Below, piece after piece: positions 7,943-14,849 of a stretch of DNA of 64,000 bases. The stretch is taken from NCBI RefSeq assembly GCF_900101465.1, contig NZ_FMZM01000009.1:122663-186662 (forward strand), in the 5' to 3' direction. The notes beneath the pieces are model-generated. The model had not been told where the DNA came from. It worked only from the letters and a program-made list of their open reading frames with translations, and did no database searches. The position numbers were made by a program, and so were the translations under genes. This DNA comes from Nocardioides lianchengensis (lineage in GTDB: Bacteria > Actinomycetota > Actinomycetes > Propionibacteriales > Nocardioidaceae). How positions within the stretch are numbered: the first letter of the stretch is position 1; every line of letters starts with the position of its first letter.

Positions 7943-8899
7943 TCAGTCCAGCTCGGCCTCGACCGTGTCGAGCACCAGGCCGAGCGAGATCGTGCCGCGT
8001 CCGGTGGCCCACATCGGCGCCTCGACCTCGACCACCCGCCCCTCGCGCGCGGCCGTCATGCCGGCCCAGACCGGGTCGGAGGCCAGCCGCTCGCTCAGCG
8101 GCTCGGTGTCGTCCGAGGCCGAGAAGGCCTGGGCGAAGACCAGGTCGGGGTCGGCCTTCGCGATCTGCTCGACCGCGATGCTGGCGAACGGGTCGGCCGC
8201 CGCCGGCCAGGGGTAGTCGCTGACCTCGGCGAGCAGCGAGCCGACGGGCGTCTCGACCGAGTCGACCCCCAGGCTCCCGGGCTCGCCGTACATGGACAGG
8301 GTCGTGAGCTCGCTGCGCTCCGCCGCCGCCTCCTCCACCCGCTCGGTGAAGGCGTCAGCGCGCTCGTCGGCCCGCTCGCGCGTGCCGGTCAGGTCGCCGA
8401 CGGTCCGCAGGAAGTCGACCGAGCCCTGCCACGACCGCGGATCCACGAGGTAGAGCGGGGCGATCCGCTCCACGGCGGGCCGGAGGCCGTCCTGGGCGCC
8501 GGCCAGGCCGATCACCAGGTCGGGGGTGGCCAGGGCGACGTCCTCGACGTTCTCCTCGCCGAACCCGCCCGTGATCTCGCGCATGTCGGCGTCGGGGCCG
8601 GCGTACCGCTCGTCGAGGGCGAGGGCGTCGCGGTAGGCGACCGGCGTGATGCCGACCTCGGTCAGCGCGTCGACGCAGATCATCGTGAGGCAGGCGATCC
8701 GCTCGACCGGCTCGTCGAGGGCGATCTCGACGCCGGTGTCGTCGGTGACCGCGACGGGCTGCGTCGCGGCCCCGTCGCCCCGGGACTCCTCGGCGTCGTC
8801 GGCCTCCGAGTCGCCGCAGGCGGAGACGACGGAGGCGGTGAGGGCGAGGGCAAGCAGGGCGGCCGCCGCCCGAGCGGCACGGCGGTGGGAATTGCGCAT
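7943..8899 (-). CDS. FecB/BtuF-type substrate-binding lipoprotein
   Basis: 318 residues. A signal peptide with lipobox (SVVSAC, Cys near residue 29) is followed by an acidic linker and a cluster A-III periplasmic-binding domain (VERIACLTMICVDALTEVG, then PDLVIG and the second lobe DPDLVF). Such proteins present metal chelates, cobalamin or haem to FecCD importers. It is divergent from the importer genes, with only 31 bp between the start codons, and both starts sit beside the Zur-type box at 8932-8946. It would capture the metal-loaded form of the peptide made by the adjacent operon (inference). ATG at 8899, GGAG-like site upstream. Confidence 0.9.
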   Translation of the reverse strand: MRNSHRRAARAAAALLALALTASVVSACGDSEADDAEESRGDGAATQPVAVTDDTGVEIALDEPVERIACLTMICVDALTEVGITPVAYRDALALDERYAGPDADMREITGGFGEENVEDVALATPDLVIGLAGAQDGLRPAVERIAPLYLVDPRSWQGSVDFLRTVGDLTGTRERADERADAFTERVEEAAAERSELTTLSMYGEPGSLGVDSVETPVGSLLAEVSDYPWPAAADPFASIAVEQIAKADPDLVFAQAFSASDDTEPLSERLASDPVWAGMTAAREGRVVEVEAPMWATGRGTISLGLVLDTVEAELD

Positions 8900-8930
8900 G
8901 GGTTCTCCTGTGGTGGACGATGAGGGCGAA

Positions 8931-9923
8931 ATGATAACCATTATCAAGCGCGTCGAGCTCCCCGGACTCGCCGTCGCGGCGCTGGCGGTCTGCGTGCTGG
9001 CCGCGCTCTGCCTGGGCGAGCCGCGGCTACGCCCGGCCACCGCTCTGGCCGCGCTGACCGACCCGGCGCACCCGCTGCGGGTCCCCGTCTGGGAGGTCCG
9101 GCTCCCCCGCGCGCTGCTCGGTCTGGTGGCCGGGGCCGGCCTCGCCGCGGCCGGGCTGCTGCTCCAGGACGTCCTGCGCAACCCGATCGCCGGCCCGGAG
9201 CTGCTGGGGGTGTCCTCGGGCGCCGCGGTCGTCGTCGCGACGATCGTCGTGCTGGGCCTCGGCGTGCCGCTCGTCGTCCAGCCGTGGGCGGCGCTCGCGG
9301 GGGCCGTGGTCGCCGGGGCCCTGGTCCTGCTCGCCATCGGCCGCACCCGCGACCCCGCCCACGTGGCGCTGGTGGGCGCGGCCGTCTCCGCCGCGTGCGG
9401 CGGGCTGGTCGTCGCCGTGGTCGGGCTCGGGACCCAGGGCAACGTGGTGGTGCTCTTCCGCTACCTGCTCGGCAGCCTGGCCGCTCGCGGCTGGCCGCAC
9501 CTGGAGACCGTCACGCCCCTCGTGGCCGCCGGCGTCGGCGCCGCCTGGCTGCTGCGGCGTCGGGTCGAGGCGCTGACCCTGGGCGACGACGTGGCGGCCG
9601 GACTCGGCGTCCCGGTGACGCGCACCCGGGTCGCCGCCGTCGGCGTGGCCGCGCTGCTGGCCGCGGCGGTCGCGTCGGTCTGCGGTCCGGTCGCGTTCGT
9701 GGCCCTGCTCGCCCCGCACCTGGCCCGTCGGCTGCTCGGCACGGTCAGCACCCGCCGGGTGCTCCCGCTCGCCGTCCTCCTCGGCGGCCTGCTCCTCGCG
9801 CTCGCCGACCTGGCCTCGCGGCTGCTGCTCTACCCCGTCGAGCTGCCCGTCGGCATCGCCACCACGCTGGTGGGCGTCCCGGCCCTGGTCCTGCTGTCGC
9901 GTCGTACGGCGGTGCCGGCGTGA
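8931..9923 (+). CDS. FecCD-family metal-chelate ABC permease 1
   Basis: 330 residues, about 9-10 transmembrane helices. The family pattern is visible: RLPRALLGLVAGAGLAAAG, then a NPIAGPELLG loop near residue 85, and the CGPVAFVALLAPHLAR coupling segment near residue 245. Chosen start ATG 8931 has a GAGGG site 5 nt upstream; the operator then covers codons 1-6. GTG 8910 or 8913 would move the operator fully inside the gene. Forms a heterodimeric importer with the next gene (GTGA overlap). Confidence 0.93.
   Translation: MITIIKRVELPGLAVAALAVCVLAALCLGEPRLRPATALAALTDPAHPLRVPVWEVRLPRALLGLVAGAGLAAAGLLLQDVLRNPIAGPELLGVSSGAAVVVATIVVLGLGVPLVVQPWAALAGAVVAGALVLLAIGRTRDPAHVALVGAAVSAACGGLVVAVVGLGTQGNVVVLFRYLLGSLAARGWPHLETVTPLVAAGVGAAWLLRRRVEALTLGDDVAAGLGVPVTRTRVAAVGVAALLAAAVASVCGPVAFVALLAPHLARRLLGTVSTRRVLPLAVLLGGLLLALADLASRLLLYPVELPVGIATTLVGVPALVLLSRRTAVPA
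8932..8946. promoter_or_regulatory. Zur-type operator 2
   Basis: TGATAACCATTATCA has perfect 6-bp arms around CCA and matches Zur/Fur-family boxes of the TGATAA-N3-TTATCA type. It overlaps the first codons of the + strand permease and lies 33 nt upstream of the - strand lipoprotein start, so one site could repress both. Confidence 0.7.
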
Positions 9924-10906
9924 GGTGGCGGCTGAGCGCCCTCGTCCTGCTCACCCCCGTCGCCGGGGTGGCCCTGGTCCTGGCCCACCTGTTCCTCGGG
10001 CGCTCGGACGTCCCGGCGCCCGCGGTGCTGCGGGTGCTGACCGGACGCGAGACGGAGCCGGCGTATGCGCTGATCGTGCTGGACTACCGCCTCCCCCGGG
10101 TGCTCGTCGGCCTCGGCGCCGGGGCCCTGCTCGCGGTGTCCGGGGTGCTGGTCCAGGCCGTGGTCCGCAACCCGCTGGCCGAGCCGGCGACCACCGGCGT
10201 GGGCGCAGGCGCGGCACTGGCGGTGGTCGGCACGCTCGTGCTCTGGCCCGGCCACGCGCTCGCCTACCCGGCGGCGCTCGGCGGCGCCCTGGCCACCGGC
10301 GCCGTGCTGTACGTCGTCGGCCGCCGCTCGTTCGCCGTCACCGGGGTCCTGCTCGGCGCCGTCCTGGCCGCGCTCACCTCGCTGCTGCTGGTCGTGGACT
10401 CCGCCCCGATCTCGGTGGTCCTGCGCTGGCTGGTCGGCTCGCTCAACGCCCGCACGCCGCAGGACTGGACGCTGCTCTGGCCCTGGCTGGTCGTCGTGCT
10501 CCCCACGGCCTGGCTGCTGGCGAGCCGGCTCAACGTCTGGGTGCTCGGGGAGCCGGCCGCGACCGGGCTGGGGCTGCGGACCGGGCCGGTGCTGGCCGTC
10601 GTACTCCTGGTCGCGGTGGCCGGGGCCGCCGCCGCCATCGCCGCGGCCGGCGCAGTCGCCTTCGTCGGCCTGGTCGCCCCACACGTCGGCCGGCTCCTGG
10701 CCGGCGCCGACCACCGGGTCCTCATCCCGGTCAGCGCCGTCCTGGGGGCCCTGCTGCTCAGCCTCGCCGACCTCGTCGCGTTCTCCGTGTCGGTGCAGCT
10801 GCCCGGGATCGCGACCGACGTCTCCGGCGTCCCGGTCGGTGCCGTCACGGCGCTGATCGGCGCCCCCGTCCTCGCCAGCCTCGTCCGTCGGGAGAACCGA
10901 GCATGA
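9920..10906 (+). CDS. FecCD-family metal-chelate ABC permease 2
   Basis: 328 residues. YRLPRVLVGLGAGALLAVSG, NPLAEPATTGVG and GAVAFVGLVAPHVGR are the standard FecCD landmarks. The GTG overlaps the preceding stop (GTGA), and the stop overlaps the ATPase ATG (ATGA). Two distinct permease genes rather than one homodimeric gene are typical of siderophore or metallophore importers. Confidence 0.94.
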   Translation: MRWRLSALVLLTPVAGVALVLAHLFLGRSDVPAPAVLRVLTGRETEPAYALIVLDYRLPRVLVGLGAGALLAVSGVLVQAVVRNPLAEPATTGVGAGAALAVVGTLVLWPGHALAYPAALGGALATGAVLYVVGRRSFAVTGVLLGAVLAALTSLLLVVDSAPISVVLRWLVGSLNARTPQDWTLLWPWLVVVLPTAWLLASRLNVWVLGEPAATGLGLRTGPVLAVVLLVAVAGAAAAIAAAGAVAFVGLVAPHVGRLLAGADHRVLIPVSAVLGALLLSLADLVAFSVSVQLPGIATDVSGVPVGAVTALIGAPVLASLVRRENRA

Positions 10907-11691
10907 GCACCACCGAGCCCCCCGTCCTGGCCGCCCGCGGACTCTCGGCCGGTCACGCCCGCCGGGTCGTGGTCGCCGACCTCACCCTGGAGGTCCGGCC
11001 GCGGACCGTGACCGCGCTGGTCGGGCCGAACGGCTCCGGGAAGTCGACGCTGCTGATGACCCTGGCCCGGGTGCTGCGTCGGCAGGCCGGCGAGGTGCTG
11101 CTCGACGACCGGCCGATCGATCGGCTGCCGTCGACCGAGGTGGCCCGCCGGCTCGGGGTCCTTCCCCAGACCGCCGTGGTCCCGACCGGGGCGACGGTGC
11201 GCGAGCTGGTCGAGCAGGGCCGCTACCCCCAGCTCGGCCCCTGGGCGATGCTCCGTCGCCACGACGACGGCGCGATGCGCCGGGCCCTAGAGCTGACCGG
11301 CCTGACCCCGCTCGCCGACCGCCGGCTCGACTCCCTCTCCGGGGGCGAGCGGCAGCGTGCCTGGATCGCCATGACCCTGGCCCAGGAGACGGGCGTGCTG
11401 CTCCTCGACGAGCCCACGACCTACCTCGACGTCCGGCACCAGATCGACCTGATGCGCCTGGTCGAGCACCTGCGCGACGACCACGGCCTGACCGTGGTGA
11501 TGGTCCTGCACGACCTCAACCAGGCCGCCCGGCACGCCGACCGGGTCGTCGCACTGCGCGACGGCCGGGTCCTCGCCGACGGCACCCCGCGGGAGGTGCT
11601 CACCAGCGGGACCCTCCGGTCCGTCTTCGACGTCGACGCGCTGGTCGTCGACGACCCGGTCACCGGCCGGCCGCTCTTCGTGGCCCGATGA
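10903..11691 (+). CDS. FepC-type ABC transporter ATPase
   Basis: 262 residues. Walker A GPNGSGKST near residue 40, Q-loop LPQT near 85, signature LSGGERQRAWIAM near 139, Walker B VLLLDEPTTYLD near 160, switch histidine in VLHDLNQA near 195. Supplies energy to the two FecCD permeases. Overlaps the following nitroreductase gene by 4 nt, so uptake and peptide oxidation genes are co-translated. Confidence 0.95.
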   Translation: MSTTEPPVLAARGLSAGHARRVVVADLTLEVRPRTVTALVGPNGSGKSTLLMTLARVLRRQAGEVLLDDRPIDRLPSTEVARRLGVLPQTAVVPTGATVRELVEQGRYPQLGPWAMLRRHDDGAMRRALELTGLTPLADRRLDSLSGGERQRAWIAMTLAQETGVLLLDEPTTYLDVRHQIDLMRLVEHLRDDHGLTVVMVLHDLNQAARHADRVVALRDGRVLADGTPREVLTSGTLRSVFDVDALVVDDPVTGRPLFVAR

Positions 11692-12350
11692 GGCTCGTCC
11701 GGGCCGTCCACGACGCCCTCAACGCGACCGCCGTCCCCCGCACGCCCGACCCCGCGCTGCTCCCCCCGCGCGTCGACGGGTCCCGGCGGCTGCCCGCTCC
11801 CGGCCGGGTCGACGGCACGCTCGCGGAGGCGCTCGAGGCGCGGAGGTCGTCGTACTCCCTCGGGGCGGGGCAACCGGCGCTCGCCGACCTGGCCACGCTG
11901 CTGCACCTCGGCGTCGGCACGGCGCCGAGGGCCGGCGGCCTCCCGTCGGTCGTGCCGTACGTCGTCGCCCGCGGACCCGGCGAGCTGGCCCCGGGCGTGC
12001 ACCGGGCCGACCTGCGCCACCCGGTCCCGAACCTCGCGGTCCTGCGCGCGGGCGACCCCACGCCCTACGTCGCCGCCGCCCTCGACCAGCCGCCCTTCGC
12101 CACCCGCGCCCCGATCTGGCTGGCGCTGGTCGTCGACGTGGAGCGCACGCTGCGCCGCTACCCGCCCCGGCACTACCGGACCCTGCACCTCGACGCCGGC
12201 GCCGCGCTGCAGAACCTGCTGCTCGTCGCCACCGCGCTCGGTCTGCCCGCCTGCCCGGTCATGGGGTACGACGACCGCGCCTGGTCGGAGCTGCTCGTCC
12301 TGCCCGAGGGCGAGCTGCTGGCGGTGCTGGTCGCACTCGGGCGGCGTTGA
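11688..12350 (+). CDS. SagB-like nitroreductase-fold azoline dehydrogenase
   Basis: 220 residues. FMN-dependent nitroreductase fold of the SagB type: the LAEALEARRSSYSLG segment (early RRSxR-like FMN contact), LLHLGVG, YVVARGPGELAPGVHRAD, then HLDAGAALQNLLLVATALGLPACPVMGY. In azole-peptide pathways this enzyme oxidises azolines to azoles. It completes the B, C, D set with the RRE protein and YcaO enzyme of the opposite-strand operon, but lies at the end of the importer operon. ATGA overlap with the ATPase gene. It ends next to the convergent permease gene. Confidence 0.85.
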   Translation: MRLVRAVHDALNATAVPRTPDPALLPPRVDGSRRLPAPGRVDGTLAEALEARRSSYSLGAGQPALADLATLLHLGVGTAPRAGGLPSVVPYVVARGPGELAPGVHRADLRHPVPNLAVLRAGDPTPYVAAALDQPPFATRAPIWLALVVDVERTLRRYPPRHYRTLHLDAGAALQNLLLVATALGLPACPVMGYDDRAWSELLVLPEGELLAVLVALGRR

Positions 12351-13604
12351 TCAGCGGTCGTCGCGGCGCAGCCGGACGGCCCGGCCCATCACCCCGACGG
12401 CGAGGACCACGACCCCGCCGACCAGCGACGCGGTGGGCAGCGTGGCCACGAGGACCACGCAGCCGACCAGCCCGAGGACCGCGACGGCCCGGGGCGAGCG
12501 GCGCTGGGCGGCCGGCTGGCGCAGGGCGGACAGGTTCGCCACGGCGTAGTAGACGAGGACGCCGCACGACGAGAAGCCGATCGCCTGGCGCAGGTCGGCG
12601 ACCAGCACCAGCGCAACGACCAGCGCGGCGATGGTCAGCTGGGCGTGGTCGGGCACCCGGTGCTGCGGGCTGATCGACGCGAGCCAGCCGGGCAGGTCAC
12701 GCTCGCGGGCCATGGCCAGGGAGGTCCGGCCGACCCCGGCGAGCAGCGCGAGCAGGGCGCCCAGGGACGCGGTGGCGGCGCCGACGCGGATCACCGGTCC
12801 GGCCCAGCCGACCCCCGCGGCCTCGGCCGCGTCGGCCAGCGGGGTGATGGTCTGGGCGAGGTCGTCCCCGAGCGCGCGGACCACGACGACCGCGACGGCG
12901 CCGTACAGGACGACGGCGACGCCGAGGGCGACCAGGACGGCGCGGGTAAGGGTCGCCGGCTCGCGCACCTCCTCGGCCAGGGTGGCGATCCGGGCGTAGC
13001 CGGCGAACGCGAAGAAGAGCAGACCCGCGGCCTGGAGGACGCCGAGCGCCCCGCAGTCCACGGCCCCGAGATCGCGCTCGGCCGGCGAGGCGGGATCACC
13101 GAGCGCGATCGCGATCGTCGTCCCGACGACCGCGACCAGCGTGACGACGAGCAGCACCCGGGCCACGGACGCCGTGCGCGTCACCCCGCGCAGGTTGGCG
13201 GCCGTCAGCAGCAGCACCGCCGCGACCGCCGCGCCGCGCATCACCCAGGCCGAGCCCGGGACGGCGTACGCCGCGAAGGTCATCGCCATCGCCGCGCAGG
13301 ACGCGGTCTTGCCGACCACGAAGGCCCAGCCCGCCAGGAAGCCCCACCACTCGCCGAGCACCTCGCGTCCGTAGACGTAGCTGCCGCCCGACGAGGGGTA
13401 CGCCGCCGCCAGCTGCGCGGTCGAGACCGCGTTGCAGGTCGCGACCACCGCCGCGACGACCAACCCGATCAGCAGGCCCCGGCCGCCGGCCGCCTCGGCC
13501 GCGGGCGCGAACACCGAGAAGATCCCGGCGCCGATCATCGCGCTCAGCCCGACGACCACCGCGTCCGTGGTCCCCAGCCGCCGGGCGAGGGTCGGCGGCG
13601 TCAC
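12351..13604 (-). CDS. APC-superfamily amino acid permease
   Basis: 417 residues, about 12 helices. GLSAMIGAGIFSVFAP in helix 1 is the unwound substrate-binding motif, PSSGGSYVYGREVLGEWWGFLAGW marks helix 3. Imports amino acids or amines by proton symport; substrate unknown. GTG start at 13604. A TAGGCT hexamer just upstream could serve a nearly leaderless transcript. Stop codon abuts the SagB-like gene's stop. No sign that it belongs to the metallophore system. Confidence 0.9.
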   Translation of the reverse strand: MTPPTLARRLGTTDAVVVGLSAMIGAGIFSVFAPAAEAAGGRGLLIGLVVAAVVATCNAVSTAQLAAAYPSSGGSYVYGREVLGEWWGFLAGWAFVVGKTASCAAMAMTFAAYAVPGSAWVMRGAAVAAVLLLTAANLRGVTRTASVARVLLVVTLVAVVGTTIAIALGDPASPAERDLGAVDCGALGVLQAAGLLFFAFAGYARIATLAEEVREPATLTRAVLVALGVAVVLYGAVAVVVVRALGDDLAQTITPLADAAEAAGVGWAGPVIRVGAATASLGALLALLAGVGRTSLAMARERDLPGWLASISPQHRVPDHAQLTIAALVVALVLVADLRQAIGFSSCGVLVYYAVANLSALRQPAAQRRSPRAVAVLGLVGCVVLVATLPTASLVGGVVVLAVGVMGRAVRLRRDDR

Positions 13605-13798
13605 GCGGGAAGCCTAGAGGGCGAGGCCCTCCGGCGCGTTCACCGGAACCGATCGCCCGCCGGCCGCGGTCCACCTACGCTCGCGCCGTGCGAAGTCCGT
13701 CTCGTGGTGTCCGTGTCGTCCTGGGTGCGCTCCTGATCTGACCGTCGCGGCCGGCCACAGCCCGGTGACCTGGAGCTGAGTGCCCGACCCGACCCGGA
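13605..13798. other. Intergenic stretch with a possible leaderless micro-ORF
   Basis: No established gene. On the + strand TACGCT (13676-13681) is followed at 13688 by GTG and 16 more codons ending at 13741 (basic start, hydrophobic end). It looks like the first part of a signal peptide and could be a gene remnant. The 3' part holds nothing I recognise. Confidence 0.3.
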
Positions 13799-14821
13799 TC
13801 AGTCGCGCGTCGGCTCGGCGACCTTGACCAGCATCTTGCCGATGTTGGCGCCGGTGAAGATGCCGTTGAGCGCGTCGACGCAGGACTCGAGGCCGTCGTA
13901 CACGGTCTCGCGGTGGACCAGCAGGCCCTGCTCGTCCCAGCCGCGCAGGGCCGCGAAGGCCTCGTCGAAGCGGGGCCACTCGTTCAGGGCGTTGAAGCCC
14001 TGCATGGTGGCGGTGCGCGCGAGCAGGTTGACGTAGTTGGCGGGTCCCGGGTGCTCGCCGGTCAGGTAGCTGGAGATCACGCCGCACAGCACCACCCGGG
14101 CGTTCGCGGCCAGCCGACCGAGGACGGCGTTCAGCACGTCGCCGCCGACGTTGTCGAAGTAGACGTCGACGCCGCGCGGGCAGTGCGCCTTGAGCGCGGC
14201 GTCCAGGTCACCGGCCCGGTAGTCGAGGCACGCGTCGAAGCCGAACTCCTCGACCACCGTCCGGCACTTCTCCGGGCCGCCGGCGATCCCGACCACCCGC
14301 GCGCCGGCGATCTTGGCGATCTGGCCCGCCACCGAGCCGGTGGCCCCGGCGGCCGCCGACACCACGACGGTCTCGCCCGCGCGGGGCCGGCCGACGTCGT
14401 GCATCCCGAAGTACGCCGTCGCGCCCGTCGGGCCGTAGACCGACATGACCGCCCGGTGGTCGACGACGTCCATCCCCGTCACGGGCGTGCAGAACAGGTC
14501 GTCGCGGACGATCGTGTAGTCCTGGAAGCCGGAGAGCATCGTGACCACGTCGCCGACGGCGTACGCGTCGCATCGGCTCTCGACCACCTCCCCGATCCCG
14601 GCCGCGCGGACCACCTCGCCGAGCTGGACCGGCGGCAGGTAGCCCGGCTGGTCGTCCAGCCAGGTCCGGGCCGCGGCGTCCACGCCGACGTAGGTGATCC
14701 GGACCAGCGCCTCGCCGTCGGCGGGCTCCGGCGCGGGCGAGCTGACCAGCTCGGTGTCCTCCGGAACGACCAGCCCCTGCGGGCGGCGACGCAGGACGAT
14801 CTGACGGTTGGTGAGGGCCAT
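13799..14821 (-). CDS. NADP-dependent oxidoreductase, MDR/prostaglandin reductase-like
   Basis: 340 residues. Medium-chain reductase of the leukotriene B4 dehydrogenase/CurA type: no zinc-ligand cysteines, MSVYGPTGATAYFGM before the nucleotide domain, SAAAGATGSVAGQIAKIAGARVVGIAGG for NADP binding, FDNVGGDVLNAVL, and the C-terminal NIGKMLVKV. Members reduce carbon-carbon double bonds of enones. Cytosolic, apparently monocistronic; ATG at 14821. Confidence 0.93.
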   Translation of the reverse strand: MALTNRQIVLRRRPQGLVVPEDTELVSSPAPEPADGEALVRITYVGVDAAARTWLDDQPGYLPPVQLGEVVRAAGIGEVVESRCDAYAVGDVVTMLSGFQDYTIVRDDLFCTPVTGMDVVDHRAVMSVYGPTGATAYFGMHDVGRPRAGETVVVSAAAGATGSVAGQIAKIAGARVVGIAGGPEKCRTVVEEFGFDACLDYRAGDLDAALKAHCPRGVDVYFDNVGGDVLNAVLGRLAANARVVLCGVISSYLTGEHPGPANYVNLLARTATMQGFNALNEWPRFDEAFAALRGWDEQGLLVHRETVYDGLESCVDALNGIFTGANIGKMLVKVAEPTRD

Positions 14822-14849
14822 GGCGCCGAGACTCCCCCACCGGGCGGGG

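Noticed and set aside
7918..8946. IdeR/DmdR iron boxes
   Set aside because: The IdeR consensus has TTAGG...CCTAA halves; these sites have TGANAA...TTNTCA halves, as in Zur/Fur. Fur itself cannot be excluded from sequence.
3382..12350. Lanthipeptide, lasso peptide or methanobactin cluster
   Set aside because: No LanM/LanC, no asparagine-synthetase-like cyclase or transglutaminase-like protease, no MbnB/MbnC, and the precursor has no cysteine.
13688..13741. Regulatory leader peptide
   Set aside because: The 17-codon frame has a plausible leaderless promoter but no downstream gene on its strand and no run of one amino-acid codon.
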